DNA of 64,000 bases from Ruegeria sp. SCSIO 43209 (GTDB lineage: Bacteria > Pseudomonadota > Alphaproteobacteria > Rhodobacterales > Rhodobacteraceae). How positions within the stretch are numbered: the stretch's first letter is position 1; each line of letters opens with the position of its first letter. Where the stretch lies: contig NZ_CP065359.1 of the NCBI RefSeq assembly GCF_019904295.1, positions 1-64,000 on the forward strand, written 5' to 3'. This document shows, in pieces, positions 29,704 to 38,515 of the stretch. The position numbers and the translations under genes were made by a program. The notes below the pieces were generated by a model. That model saw only the letters and a list, made by a program, of their open reading frames with translations. It did not search any database and was not told the DNA's origin.

Positions 29704-29740
29704 AGTACGATATCGAACTAAATTAATACGAAATCGTACC
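29704..29740. promoter_or_regulatory. Twin MarR-type operator
   Basis: Two 16-bp near-palindromes, AGTACGATATCGAACT (29704-29719) and AATACGAAATCGTACC (29725-29740), lie 21 bp centre to centre, two helical turns, immediately upstream of the nitroreductase ATG. The shared half-site ACGATNTCG fits a MarR dimer. They probably overlap the promoter of the nitroreductase-marR operon. Confidence 0.7.
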
Positions 29741-29904
29741 ATTTCAACCCCAATCGATGCAGTGATTGTTTGAGCGACTAGAAAAAAGAATATCAGAGCA
29801 GCCGGAGGCAACTGCGGGTTGCCGTTATCGACAAGTATTCGGAGCGCCTTTAGTACCGGAAATAAGCAGTTACTTTAGTTGACTAACGACCGGATACGAG
29901 AAGA

Positions 29905-30582
29905 TCAGAGGCTGTTGAGCCGATGCTTTTCGAGTATCTCGCAAAGCATAGCCTTGGCTTGCAGCCTGTGTTCTCGATGACGTTCACGGGCGACATCCGG
30001 ACGACCTTCACTAATCGCTTGGAAAACAACCCGATGATCTTCATTGGATTTGACGGGCAGGGGTCTGATGAACAAGGTCGTTGCGCGCGCGCGGCGCACC
30101 TGGTCGCTCATCATGGCGACAATCGCTTCGACCCGTTTGTTGCCGCCCAACCGAACGAGCTCTTGATGAAATAACTCATCGGCCTCGGCCCAGGCTTCAA
30201 GATCTTCGGCTTCGATGGCTCGGTCCATCTTCGCAATTGATCCAGCAAGTACCGAAAGTTCATCTTCTGAATAACCCGCTTCGGCAGCGCGTTGTGCAGC
30301 GAGGCTCTCGAGCTCCGTCAGGATGTCGTAGATTTCACGCATATCGTCTGATGAAACCGGCAGTATCCGCACGCCTTTGCGGGGCCGCATCTCCAACAAC
30401 CCCTTGCTTTCTAACATCAGCGCAGCTTCCCGTATCGGGGTGCGGGACATACCAAGGGTTTCGGCGAGTTCCGACTCCAGGTGGTCCGTTCCGGCTGCAA
30501 GTTCGCCGGACAGGATCATCTGCCGCAAATCCCTAACGGCGCGTTGCGTATTGGAAAGAGTTTTTGCGTCTTGACCCTTCAC
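29905..30582 (-). CDS. GntR-family (FCD type) transcriptional regulator
   Basis: A 225-residue regulator: winged HTH (QMILSGELAAGTDHLESELAETLGMSRTPIREA region, residues about 20-70) and an all-helical FCD ligand domain with metal-ligand-like residues in ADELFHQELVRLGGN and EDHRVVFQAI, HREHR. The GTG at 30582 overlaps the stop of the dehydrogenase gene as GTGA and has CTGGAG upstream; the ATG 153 bp further up would run into that gene. It likely controls the divergent acid-sugar locus; such domains bind sugar acids. Confidence 0.88.
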   Translation of the reverse strand: MKGQDAKTLSNTQRAVRDLRQMILSGELAAGTDHLESELAETLGMSRTPIREAALMLESKGLLEMRPRKGVRILPVSSDDMREIYDILTELESLAAQRAAEAGYSEDELSVLAGSIAKMDRAIEAEDLEAWAEADELFHQELVRLGGNKRVEAIVAMMSDQVRRARATTLFIRPLPVKSNEDHRVVFQAISEGRPDVARERHREHRLQAKAMLCEILEKHRLNSL

Positions 30583-31610
30583 GGCGTCTCCAGGTTGATC
30601 TTTCGTCCCTCCGCAGCCGAGAGATAGATGCTCTCTTCGATGCGGATCACGTCCAAATAGTCTCGAGCCGTGTTTTCCAGCGGCGTGCCCTTTACAAGGC
30701 CTGAAACGACGTGACTTTGCAAGGCGTGGACGCAATCGCCGCCAAATCCATTATGATCGCTTGGAGGTAGAATTTGCTGCTGCGCCTGCTTTCCAAAAGC
30801 GCGGAGTTCAACTGAACCATCGCCGTTAAGAACCAATGATCCTGTTGTTCCTTCAATGAGGGCTTCACCCATAGTTTGACGCAGGTTTTTGGCGCTGTGG
30901 TCAAGACACCTGTTCCCATCGAACAGAGCTTTCAAACCATTGGGATGATCAAACAGGATATAGCCGGCATCCTCACCCGCGATAATGGGGTTCACTTGGC
31001 GCAAGTCCGCATAAACTGCGCTGGGCGCATCGAACAAGAATCGGAATGTGTCTACCCAGTGAACTGCTGTTTCATGAACCAGGAAACGCGGCATGTCCTG
31101 AAAATACGGCTGCCGGTCAAGATAGGCGCGTGGTCCTTGTCCGTCGCCAGGCCGAAGCCGGAAAGTAGCTTGTAGAGGTGTACCAATTCGACCCTCGGTC
31201 ATCGCCTCTTTGATCGCGCGATACCAAGGTTGAAAGCGAAAGTTCTCGTGTACAACAATAGTTGCTCCTACCGCTTCGGCCTCTGAAACAATTTTCTCAG
31301 CTTCATGCAACGACATGCAGAAAGGTTTTTGGCAGATCAACCACTTTATTCCAGAGTGCAGCGCCGTTCGGATGGCATCGGCCTGCGCCACAGGCGGGAG
31401 GATGATGTCAACGAGATCTGGTTTTTCCGCCTCCAGCATTTTTGACAGATCATCGTAAGCGGCCAGTCCTGTTTCTTTCGCCTTTTTGATGTCACGGTTG
31501 CAGGATGCAATCGGAACCGCTCCGGGCATTCGAGACCAGCTTTCGTAGTGGAACTTGCTGAAATACCCCGCACCTACGCACGCGACCGTGATGGCTTGTT
31601 GAGTATTCAT
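30579..31610 (-). CDS. Gfo/Idh/MocA-family oxidoreductase
   Basis: A 343-residue NAD(P)-dependent dehydrogenase. N-terminal Rossmann motif VACVGAGYFSKFH, the EKP-type motif as CQKPFCMS (Lys in place), then the alpha/beta domain ending HALQSHVVSG. Substrates of the family are sugars, inositols and sugar acids. It overlaps the upstream isopropylmalate-dehydrogenase-like gene by 4 bp (ATGA) and the gntR start by GTGA, so the three are one translationally coupled operon, opposite to the tct-otn genes. Confidence 0.87.
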   Translation of the reverse strand: MNTQQAITVACVGAGYFSKFHYESWSRMPGAVPIASCNRDIKKAKETGLAAYDDLSKMLEAEKPDLVDIILPPVAQADAIRTALHSGIKWLICQKPFCMSLHEAEKIVSEAEAVGATIVVHENFRFQPWYRAIKEAMTEGRIGTPLQATFRLRPGDGQGPRAYLDRQPYFQDMPRFLVHETAVHWVDTFRFLFDAPSAVYADLRQVNPIIAGEDAGYILFDHPNGLKALFDGNRCLDHSAKNLRQTMGEALIEGTTGSLVLNGDGSVELRAFGKQAQQQILPPSDHNGFGGDCVHALQSHVVSGLVKGTPLENTARDYLDVIRIEESIYLSAAEGRKINLETP

Positions 31611-32695
31611 GCCAGCAATGCTTCCAATACCGATGAGGCTGCGTCCTGCGTTCCGGCTGTGCCACCTAGGTCACGCGTCAGGTTTTGACCGCTCTCAGTC
31701 ACCTTTTCCACGGCTTCCCGTAAACGTTCGCCATCTTTGGACAGTTCTGGATGATTATGGGTCAACCCTAACCATTCAAGCATCATTGCTGCAGACAGGA
31801 TCATCGCGAAAGGATTGGCAATGTCTTGTCCCGCAATGTCCGGAGCAGAGCCGTGACAGGGTTGGAACACGGCGTGGTTCAACCCGATATCTGCTGAAGG
31901 AGCCAATCCAAGACCGCCCATAAGGCCGGCGCCAAGGTCAGAAAGGATGTCGCCGAACATGTTTTCAGTCACCAAAACATCGAATTCCCAAGGCTTCTGC
32001 ACCATCCAAAGCGCAGTGGCATCAACATAAGCATGGTCTGCCCGCAATTTGGGATGGCGAGCGGCTTCAGCGTCAAACATCGATCTGAAGAATGCAAAGG
32101 CGCGGAACACATTGGCCTTGTCGACACAGGTAACCCGCCCCTTGCCACGCCCTGAAGCCTTTCGGTTTTTGGCAAGTTCAAACGCGAACCGGAATAGCTT
32201 TTCAGATATCTCGCGCGTGATCAAAAGGGTTTCACGTGCCTCGTCTTCGGTGACTTCCCCCGCGCCTTGAGTGAAGAACAACCCTTCAGTGCTTTCACGA
32301 ATCAAGACAAAGTCGATCTCTTTTCCGGGAGGCAGCGCCAAGGGGGTCATTTGTCCGCTGCTAACCTTTACCGGACGCACGCCGGCAAAAAGGCCGAGCT
32401 GCTTCCGCAGGTCGATCTGTGGTGAAATCTCGGTTCCGTCAGGGTAGCGAACATCCGGCAAACCCATTGCAGATAGCAGAATCGCATCAGCCTTGCGTGC
32501 AGTTTCAAGTGAACCAGTCGGAAACGATTCTCCAGTTTTGGCGTAGTGGGCTGCGCCCGCCGGAGCGTCTGTAAACACCAGTTCGTAGGAAGGACTGCCG
32601 CGCGAGAGCTGACGCAGAATTTCAAGCGTAGGGGCCATAATTTCCGGGCCGATTCCGTCCCCGTGGAACACTGCCACATCATAACTTTTCTTCAT
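31607..32695 (-). CDS. Isocitrate/isopropylmalate dehydrogenase-family protein (tartrate/malate type)
   Basis: A 362-residue beta-decarboxylating dehydrogenase. Motifs: GDGIGPEI, RESTEGLF (RENTEG position), DKANVFR, NMFGDILSDLGAGL and HGSAPDIAGQDIANP. LeuB itself is usually elsewhere, and the RxSTEG variant plus context point to a tartrate, D-malate or similar hydroxy-acid dehydrogenase, requiring Mg/Mn and NAD(P). It heads the minus-strand operon with the Gfo/Idh and GntR genes, divergent from tctC. Substrate not certain. Confidence 0.83.
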   Translation of the reverse strand: MKKSYDVAVFHGDGIGPEIMAPTLEILRQLSRGSPSYELVFTDAPAGAAHYAKTGESFPTGSLETARKADAILLSAMGLPDVRYPDGTEISPQIDLRKQLGLFAGVRPVKVSSGQMTPLALPPGKEIDFVLIRESTEGLFFTQGAGEVTEDEARETLLITREISEKLFRFAFELAKNRKASGRGKGRVTCVDKANVFRAFAFFRSMFDAEAARHPKLRADHAYVDATALWMVQKPWEFDVLVTENMFGDILSDLGAGLMGGLGLAPSADIGLNHAVFQPCHGSAPDIAGQDIANPFAMILSAAMMLEWLGLTHNHPELSKDGERLREAVEKVTESGQNLTRDLGGTAGTQDAASSVLEALLA

Positions 32696-32756
32696 CTTAG
32701 CCCGCTTCCTTCCCGTTTCGCATTCATAGCGCGATAGCAGCTTTCACTACAGTCCG

Positions 32757-32784
32757 TTGACAACGCATTCTTTAATGTATACGC
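32757..32784 (+). promoter_or_regulatory. Candidate tctC promoter with GntR-type palindrome
   Basis: TTGACA at 32757-32762 and TATACG at 32778-32783 (15-bp spacer, short) could be -35/-10. The palindrome GTATAC (32777-32782, in AATGTATACGC) overlaps the -10 and resembles FCD-type GntR operators. Just downstream are spaced GCAA words. Tentative. Confidence 0.35.
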
Positions 32785-32830
32785 AAATAAATGCAATAAT
32801 AAACGCAAAGATGTTTGGGAGGACTTGGAA

Positions 32831-33838
32831 ATGAAACTGAAGTTAGGGCAGTTGGCGGCTGCAGCCGTGATTGCAACCGGGATTTCAGGGGCTGCTACCG
32901 CGCAGGATTACCCTTACCGTGATATCACCACAGCTGTGGTCTGGGGGGCCGGTGGCGGCACGGACACGATCAACCGAATGATCATGGCCGAAATGGAAAA
33001 ACACCTTCCAGTCTCGATCAATGTGATCAACCAAACCGGTGGGGTCGCAGGCTCCAACGGCATGGTCTACGTCATGAACCAACCAGACGATGGCTACACA
33101 TTGGTTGGTCTGTCTGAATCGAACGTCACCGCTGCTGTGCAGGGAGGTTGGGATAAGAAATTTGACTTTTGGTATCCGTTTATTGTTGGCGGATCACCCG
33201 ATCTGATCTCGGTTCCGGCGGACAGCCCTTACAACACTCTGGAAGAACTGGTCGACGCTGCCAAAGCCGCTCCTGGCACTATTCCCGCTGCCGCGTCCGG
33301 CGCGGGTTCGATCCACCACTTGAATCTTCTCGCCATCGAGAAAGGGTCCGGTGCAGAGTTCAAGTTTGTTCCATACAAAGGCTCAGCGCCCGGGCAGGAA
33401 GCGGCGATAGCAGGTGAGGTTGCGTTGGTTGTGACTTCGCTGGCTGAACAAGCTCCTTTGATCGAAGGCGGACAATTGAAGCCACTTGCGATGTTGACAC
33501 CGGAAGATGCGCAGATTGCCGGAGCTACAGTGCCATCTGCCTTTGGCATCTATGACGGTCTCGACAAGTATCTGCCGCTAAAACAAGCCATCGGATTCGC
33601 CGTTCACAGCTCGGCTGGAGATGATGTGAAGGCGGCCCTCGGCGATGCGTTCGAGCAGGCGATTGCATCCGATACCGTCGCTGAATGGGCTGAGGCAAAC
33701 AATTATGATGTCGGTGGTCAACACGGCGAAGAAGCTCAAGAATTGTTTGCGAACCTTGAGGCTACTTTTGCCTATACCTTGCAAGATTTGGGCGCTGCCA
33801 CGGTCGATCCAGCCTCGCTGGGTATCGAGAAGCCCTAA
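32831..33838 (+). CDS. Tripartite tricarboxylate transporter substrate-binding protein TctC
   Basis: A 335-residue periplasmic receptor (TctC/Bug family) with a signal peptide (AAAAVIATGISGAATA-QD). Conserved: WGAGGGTDTINRMIM, NQTGGVAGSNGMVYV and PGTIPAAASGAGS. It binds a carboxylated ligand for the TctA/TctB membrane proteins. ATG 32831 follows GGGAGGAC; a TTG 6 bp earlier is rejected. The binding specificity is probably the sugar acid that the following enzymes use. Confidence 0.92.
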   Translation: MKLKLGQLAAAAVIATGISGAATAQDYPYRDITTAVVWGAGGGTDTINRMIMAEMEKHLPVSINVINQTGGVAGSNGMVYVMNQPDDGYTLVGLSESNVTAAVQGGWDKKFDFWYPFIVGGSPDLISVPADSPYNTLEELVDAAKAAPGTIPAAASGAGSIHHLNLLAIEKGSGAEFKFVPYKGSAPGQEAAIAGEVALVVTSLAEQAPLIEGGQLKPLAMLTPEDAQIAGATVPSAFGIYDGLDKYLPLKQAIGFAVHSSAGDDVKAALGDAFEQAIASDTVAEWAEANNYDVGGQHGEEAQELFANLEATFAYTLQDLGAATVDPASLGIEKP

Positions 33839-33853
33839 TCCGATCAACTTTGG

Positions 33854-33877
33854 AAGGGCGCGTCTGATCGCGCCCTT
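33854..33877 (+). terminator. Intra-operon hairpin between tctC and tctB
   Basis: AAGGGCGCG (33854-33862) and CGCGCCCTT (33869-33877) form a 9-bp GC-rich stem with a 6-nt loop and a short T tail, 16 bp after tctC. It probably acts as a partial terminator or mRNA-stabilising structure that gives more receptor than membrane protein. tctB's own AGGAGG follows. Confidence 0.7.
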
Positions 33878-33894
33878 TCCTCCAGGAGGCAGGC

Positions 33895-34644
33895 ATGGAC
33901 AAAATCGACGAAACACTGGTCATGCGGACCCGCGATTTCTGGGCTGCGATTGTTCTAATAACAGTGTCCGTCTTTTTCCTTTGGAAGACGTTGGACATCC
34001 CACTTTGGGGTGAAAACCGCGCAGGTGTAAGTGGGTCGGACTGGTACAACTCGGCTGCAATTGTACCGTTGTTCATCTTCTGTGGATTGCTTGTGTTGTC
34101 CTTCGTCTTGCTGGCTAATTCGATCCGCTCAGGTGGAGCCCAGAACGCACTCACGGCTTTGGGGATTGGATGGGATAAGTCGGAAGCCTATCGAGCAACA
34201 ACAATAGGCCTGATCCTTCTTGCATACGTCGTCGGGCTGGTTCCCAGAGTGGACTTCATATTGTGCTCGGGGTTACTGATTACAGCTTTGACTTACGGCT
34301 ACTACGGCGGTCACGCGCGGCGTGCTTTGGTAGCCTGTATCGCAGTTGTTTCTGCCGGGGTTTTTGCGTTCGCCGTGTTTCCCGCGCAGGCGGAATGGAA
34401 TGCACACGGTGATGATTGGTTTACACTGGCCCTATGGGTCTCGCTATCACTTGTGGTGTTGACCAAAGCGGCTTCCGAACGCGTTTTGCGGTTTGTGCCA
34501 GTCGTCGCAATACTGGCCCCGCTGATCCTCGTCTGCGCGATGGCCTTTATTTTCCGACAGAACGTGCCCGCGCGCGGGGGGCTGATCTTCAAGCAAATCG
34601 AATACCACTACTACGTGACGCTTCGTCCGTTATGGAAAGACTGA
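33895..34644 (+). CDS. Tripartite tricarboxylate transporter small membrane subunit TctB
   Basis: A 249-residue membrane protein with an N-terminal transmembrane segment and a total of about six hydrophobic segments, longer than the typical 150-residue TctB, owing to the extra C-terminal part with more helices. It lies between tctC and tctA in the usual order. Start ATG after CCAGGAGGCAGGC. Role: accessory subunit required with TctA. Confidence 0.85.
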   Translation: MDKIDETLVMRTRDFWAAIVLITVSVFFLWKTLDIPLWGENRAGVSGSDWYNSAAIVPLFIFCGLLVLSFVLLANSIRSGGAQNALTALGIGWDKSEAYRATTIGLILLAYVVGLVPRVDFILCSGLLITALTYGYYGGHARRALVACIAVVSAGVFAFAVFPAQAEWNAHGDDWFTLALWVSLSLVVLTKAASERVLRFVPVVAILAPLILVCAMAFIFRQNVPARGGLIFKQIEYHYYVTLRPLWKD

Positions 34645-34648
34645 CCGG

Positions 34649-36160
34649 ATGGACTTTATCCTTTCGCAACTGGCTGGGTTTGGGACCGCATTCGTTGGTC
34701 TGGCAGTGGACCCGCTGACCTATCTGTATTTGATTGCTTCCGTGTTCCTAGGCATCACGTTCGGCGCATTGCCCGGCCTGACCGCAACGCTGGCAGTGAC
34801 GATCCTGACGGGATTTTTCGGCAACAAGATCCCATTGGACTATTCGCTTATCGCTTTGCTCGGGGCCTATGTCGGCGCGATTTACGGCGGCTCTTACCCG
34901 TCTATTCTGCTGAACATACCTGGCACAGCAGCCAGCGCGGCGACGGCCATGGATGGCTACCCTCTGGCCAAAGCAGGTCGCGGGGGCGAAGCACTTGGTC
35001 TGACCACAACGGCCAGCTTTATCGGTACGGTTATCGGGACGATCACGCTTTTGATTTTTGTCTGGGCACTGCTTTTGGTTTCGAAGAACATCGCGAGTCC
35101 GGAAAAAGCACTCTTGGCTCTGTTTGGCATCCTTCTATCTGGCACACTTATGAGCGAGGATCTGGTGATCAAGGGATGGATCGCCGGTCTGATCGGGCTT
35201 GCAATGTCTATGGTGGGGCTCGATCCGCTTCTGTCTGAGCCGCGCTATACTTTCGGCTGGTCTTACTTGTTGAGCGGGTTTCAGGTCGTGCCAGTTTTGA
35301 TGGGGGCCTTCGCCATCCCCCAAATTATCGACGGCTTGAGGCACGTTGAGGCCGGGAAAGTTCTGGCCCTGAAAGGTCGCATCCTTCCGAACCTACGCTC
35401 CATCCGACGCTACCTGCCCACCATTGGCCGGTCAGGAGTGATTGGGACCGGGGTAGGAGCGCTTCCTGGCGTCGGCGAAGATGTCGCCGGTTGGGTCAGC
35501 TACGGTGTCGGCAAGACCGTATCTGCTGAGGGCGATAAGTTTGGAAAAGGGTCATTGGAAGGTCTGCTATGCTCTGAAACAGCAAACAACGCCTGCATTG
35601 GGGGCGCGCTAATCCCGCTTTTGGTTTTGGGCATTCCCGGTTCACCACCCGCCGCGGCTTTGATGGGGGCTTTCAAGATCAACAACGTGATCCCGGGCCC
35701 CACGATAGACCCCGAGATCATTCTGCGCGTAGTCGCAATCCTAGTGCTGGCATCCCTGACTATGTTCTTGATGGGCCTGTTCACTGCTCGGGTCTTTATC
35801 AAAATACTCGCCATACCGCAGACCATCTTCTTGCCGGTTGTGATGGTTCTGACAACAATCGGGTCCTTCAGCGTCGGTGGTGGCATCAATGATCTCTACC
35901 TGATGCTTGGTGTCGGCGCCGTTGCCTATTTTATGAACCTGATGAAGTACCCAATCGCTCCATTGGTCATTGGGGTTATACTTGGAAGCCTGTTTGACGA
36001 AACTTTCCGCCGGTCGCTGTTCTTGTCGGACGGGGATCTTTCGGTCTTCTTTTCGCGACCCGGTGCGGCCATTCTACTTGTGCTCAACGTTGGTTTGATC
36101 CTCAGCCAACTGCCCATGGCAAAGCGCGCTTTCTCACGTTTGAAAGGACTTTCCGTCTGA
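34649..36160 (+). CDS. Tripartite tricarboxylate transporter large membrane subunit TctA
   Basis: A 503-residue polytopic permease. Family hallmarks: FGALPGLTATLAVTIL, GGSYPSILLNIPGTAASAAT, GALPGVGEDVAGWVSYG and LVLGIPGSPPAAALMGAF. It moves the TctC-delivered substrate using the ion gradient. It begins 4 bp after the tctB stop and is followed at once (1-bp overlap) by the small monooxygenase gene. Confidence 0.94.
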   Translation: MDFILSQLAGFGTAFVGLAVDPLTYLYLIASVFLGITFGALPGLTATLAVTILTGFFGNKIPLDYSLIALLGAYVGAIYGGSYPSILLNIPGTAASAATAMDGYPLAKAGRGGEALGLTTTASFIGTVIGTITLLIFVWALLLVSKNIASPEKALLALFGILLSGTLMSEDLVIKGWIAGLIGLAMSMVGLDPLLSEPRYTFGWSYLLSGFQVVPVLMGAFAIPQIIDGLRHVEAGKVLALKGRILPNLRSIRRYLPTIGRSGVIGTGVGALPGVGEDVAGWVSYGVGKTVSAEGDKFGKGSLEGLLCSETANNACIGGALIPLLVLGIPGSPPAAALMGAFKINNVIPGPTIDPEIILRVVAILVLASLTMFLMGLFTARVFIKILAIPQTIFLPVVMVLTTIGSFSVGGGINDLYLMLGVGAVAYFMNLMKYPIAPLVIGVILGSLFDETFRRSLFLSDGDLSVFFSRPGAAILLVLNVGLILSQLPMAKRAFSRLKGLSV

Positions 36161-36447
36161 TGTTTGTGGTTACCGTCACCTTCACTCTCAAGCCCGGTAC
36201 GAGAGAAACCTTTTTGCCGCTAATGGTCGAAAACGCTTCAACCTCTCTGCGTGAAGAACCCGGATGCCAGCAGTTTGACGTTTGCCTCGGCGACGATCCC
36301 GAGACAGTTTTTCTCTATGAGGTTTATCATGACAGCGTGGCGTTCTCCGCCCACCTAGAAAGCGCGCATTTCCAGTCCTTCGATACGGCTGTGGCTGATA
36401 TGATCGCCACCAAGACTGTTCAACAGTATTCCGAGGTCATCCGATGA
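36160..36447 (+). CDS. Antibiotic biosynthesis monooxygenase domain protein
   Basis: A 95-residue ABM-fold protein (KPGTRETFLPLMVENASTS, EEPGCQQFDVCLGDD, FLYEVYHDSVAFSAHLES). The second ABM protein in the window, only distantly similar to the one at 19830. Its ATG overlaps the tctA TGA and its TGA overlaps the next ATG (ATGA), so it is tightly coupled to the transporter and hydrolase; it may act on the pathway substrate or lactone (inference). Confidence 0.83.
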   Translation: MFVVTVTFTLKPGTRETFLPLMVENASTSLREEPGCQQFDVCLGDDPETVFLYEVYHDSVAFSAHLESAHFQSFDTAVADMIATKTVQQYSEVIR

Positions 36448-37244
36448 ACGATTGGGAAATTCACGCCGTGAAATACGCGGATCGCAATGCCCGCACTCGA
36501 CGCGACAGCTTCATATTGGATGACAATCACGATGCACCTCACGCGATGGACTATTTCGTTTGGGTGCTCAAGCGTGGCAACAAAGTTATTCTGGTCGATA
36601 CCGGATACGACGGCGACGAGGCAGCCGCCCGTGGTCGTCCCATTGCGATGGACCCACGCGAGGCTTTGCGCCCATTGGACATCATGCCCGAAGCGGTGAC
36701 CGAGGTTATCGTGACCCATCTCCATTATGACCACGCTGGGGGGCTGCATATGTTCCCAAATGCGAAGTTGCACATGCAATCGGCGGAAATGGCCTTCGCC
36801 ACAGGTCCCTGCATGTGCCACGACCACTTACGCGCGCCTTTCTCGGCGGGCCATATCTGCGAGGTCGTAAAGCGCCTCTATACAGGCAAGGTCGTGTTCT
36901 ACGACGGAGAGGCCGAGATAGCAGATGGGGTGACCGTACACTGTATCGGCGGGCATTCGAGGGGGTTGCAATGTGTTCGTGTAAGAACAGCAGCCGGGTG
37001 GATGGTTCTGGCCTCGGATGCCTCGCATTACTACGAGAATTTCATGGCGCGAAAAGCTTTTCCCATCGTTGTCGATTTGCAGGACATGATGGATGGTTTC
37101 AAGACCCTAGAGAGGTTGGCCTCACATCCTCGACTTATCGTGCCCGGCCATGATCCACTTGTGCGCGAGATTTTTCCCGTCGGAGCAGCACCGCACATCC
37201 ATAGGCTGGATCCAGGGCCGACGAAGGACATTAAGATATGCTAA
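36444..37244 (+). CDS. MBL-fold hydrolase (AHL-lactonase-like family)
   Basis: A 266-residue metallo-beta-lactamase-fold hydrolase with THLHYDHAGG (H92, H94, D96, H97) and further ligands in GGHSRGLQ, ASDASHYY and PGHDP. This is the N-acyl-homoserine-lactonase family by motif, but its position between a transporter and sugar-acid kinase genes suggests hydrolysis of a sugar lactone (inference) rather than quorum quenching. It overlaps both neighbours by a few bases. Confidence 0.85.
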   Translation: MNDWEIHAVKYADRNARTRRDSFILDDNHDAPHAMDYFVWVLKRGNKVILVDTGYDGDEAAARGRPIAMDPREALRPLDIMPEAVTEVIVTHLHYDHAGGLHMFPNAKLHMQSAEMAFATGPCMCHDHLRAPFSAGHICEVVKRLYTGKVVFYDGEAEIADGVTVHCIGGHSRGLQCVRVRTAAGWMVLASDASHYYENFMARKAFPIVVDLQDMMDGFKTLERLASHPRLIVPGHDPLVREIFPVGAAPHIHRLDPGPTKDIKIC

Positions 37245-38515
37245 TCGGCGTCATAGCGGACGATTTCACTGGTGCGAGCGACATTGCGAACACCTTGGCA
37301 AAGGGCGTCGAGCCGGAAGGTGGGTTAAGAACCGCGCAGTTTCCAGGTATTCCGGATACCCCGGCCGACAAAGAGATCGAAGCGGGTGTCGTCTCACTCA
37401 AGAGCCGCACTGCACCTGTCGAAGAAGCTGTTGCGGACGGCCTGCGAGCCCTGCGATGGCTTAAAGATCAAGGATGCCGCCAGTTCATCTTCAAGTATTG
37501 CTCGACCTTTGATTCCACTAGGCGGGGAAATATCGGCCCGGTTGCGGAAGCGTTGGCCAACGAACTGGGCGCGCAAAAGGTGGTTTTCTGTCCAGCATTT
37601 CCGACAACGGGGCGCACCATCTATCACGGCCATCTATTTGTGCTTGGCAAGCTGTTGAACGAGTCCGGGATGGAAAATCAACCTCTTACTCCGATGACGG
37701 ATGCGGACATCAGGCGGTGGTTGCAGTATCAGGCCCAAGAAGCGGTTGGGTTGGTTTCAATTGACGCCGTGACGCAAGGACCAGAGGCGATTGCTACTGC
37801 TTTGCGGAACGTCGACGAACGCTTTGTGATCGGTGATGCGATTTCGGACGAGGATTTGCTGGCCTGGGGCGAGGCTCTGAAGGATGCCCAGCTCATTACT
37901 GGGGGATCTGGGATAGCGCTGGGGCTACCCAAGAACTTCGTCAGAAGAGCTTCGTCCAAAAGAGGTGGCAGTGTATTCACAGGTATCGCTGGGCCCGCCG
38001 CTATCCTTGCAGGGTCTTGCTCAGGTGCGACCCGTGGTCAGATCGATGTTCATGCTAAATCCCATCCGACCTTCGCCATTGACGTTCCGGGTGTTATGTC
38101 CGGGGATGTGACTACGCAAACGCTTCTGGATTTCTTTGAAACGCATCCGGGTCAGGCACCGCTCGCCTATTCATCGGGAAGCCCGGATGATGTGCGCGCG
38201 GTACAAGGTCAATTTGGCCAAGAAGCCGTGGCGGAAAAGCTGGACAATCTCTTTGCAGATACCGCGCGCGAGCTTGTTCAGAAGAGCTACAAGCGATTGG
38301 TGGTTGCCGGAGGGGAGACGTCGGGAGCTGTCGCCAAGGCTGTCTCTGAGGCACTGGGATCACCGGCCATGTCACTAGGGCCAGAGATCGACCCGGGCGT
38401 ACCAGTCTTGAGCGTTGGAAAAACTGAACCCATTGCGCTGGCTCTAAAGTCTGGAAACTTCGGCGCTCCGGACTTTTTCGCTAGGGCGCTCAAAATGATG
38501 GAGGCCGGCAAATGA
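37238..38515 (+). CDS. otnK: Four-carbon acid sugar kinase (3-oxo-tetronate kinase-like)
   Basis: A 425-residue DUF1537-family kinase: N-terminal ADDFTGASDIANTL, a central FCPAFPTTGRTIYHGHLFV region, and C-terminal VVAGGETSGAVAKAV with GPEIDPGVP for nucleotide binding. In the OtnK/OtnC pathways the kinase phosphorylates a 3-oxo-tetronate, which OtnC then decarboxylates to triose phosphate. It overlaps the OtnC-like gene by 4 bp, which supports this pair. Specificity toward erythronate or threonate derivatives is unproven. Confidence 0.85.
   Translation: MLIGVIADDFTGASDIANTLAKGVEPEGGLRTAQFPGIPDTPADKEIEAGVVSLKSRTAPVEEAVADGLRALRWLKDQGCRQFIFKYCSTFDSTRRGNIGPVAEALANELGAQKVVFCPAFPTTGRTIYHGHLFVLGKLLNESGMENQPLTPMTDADIRRWLQYQAQEAVGLVSIDAVTQGPEAIATALRNVDERFVIGDAISDEDLLAWGEALKDAQLITGGSGIALGLPKNFVRRASSKRGGSVFTGIAGPAAILAGSCSGATRGQIDVHAKSHPTFAIDVPGVMSGDVTTQTLLDFFETHPGQAPLAYSSGSPDDVRAVQGQFGQEAVAEKLDNLFADTARELVQKSYKRLVVAGGETSGAVAKAVSEALGSPAMSLGPEIDPGVPVLSVGKTEPIALALKSGNFGAPDFFARALKMMEAGK

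Noticed and set aside
36444..37244. Quorum-quenching role for the MBL-fold hydrolase
   Set aside because: The family motif alone cannot tell AHL from sugar lactones, and the operon is about sugar-acid uptake and phosphorylation; no LuxR/LuxI gene is nearby.
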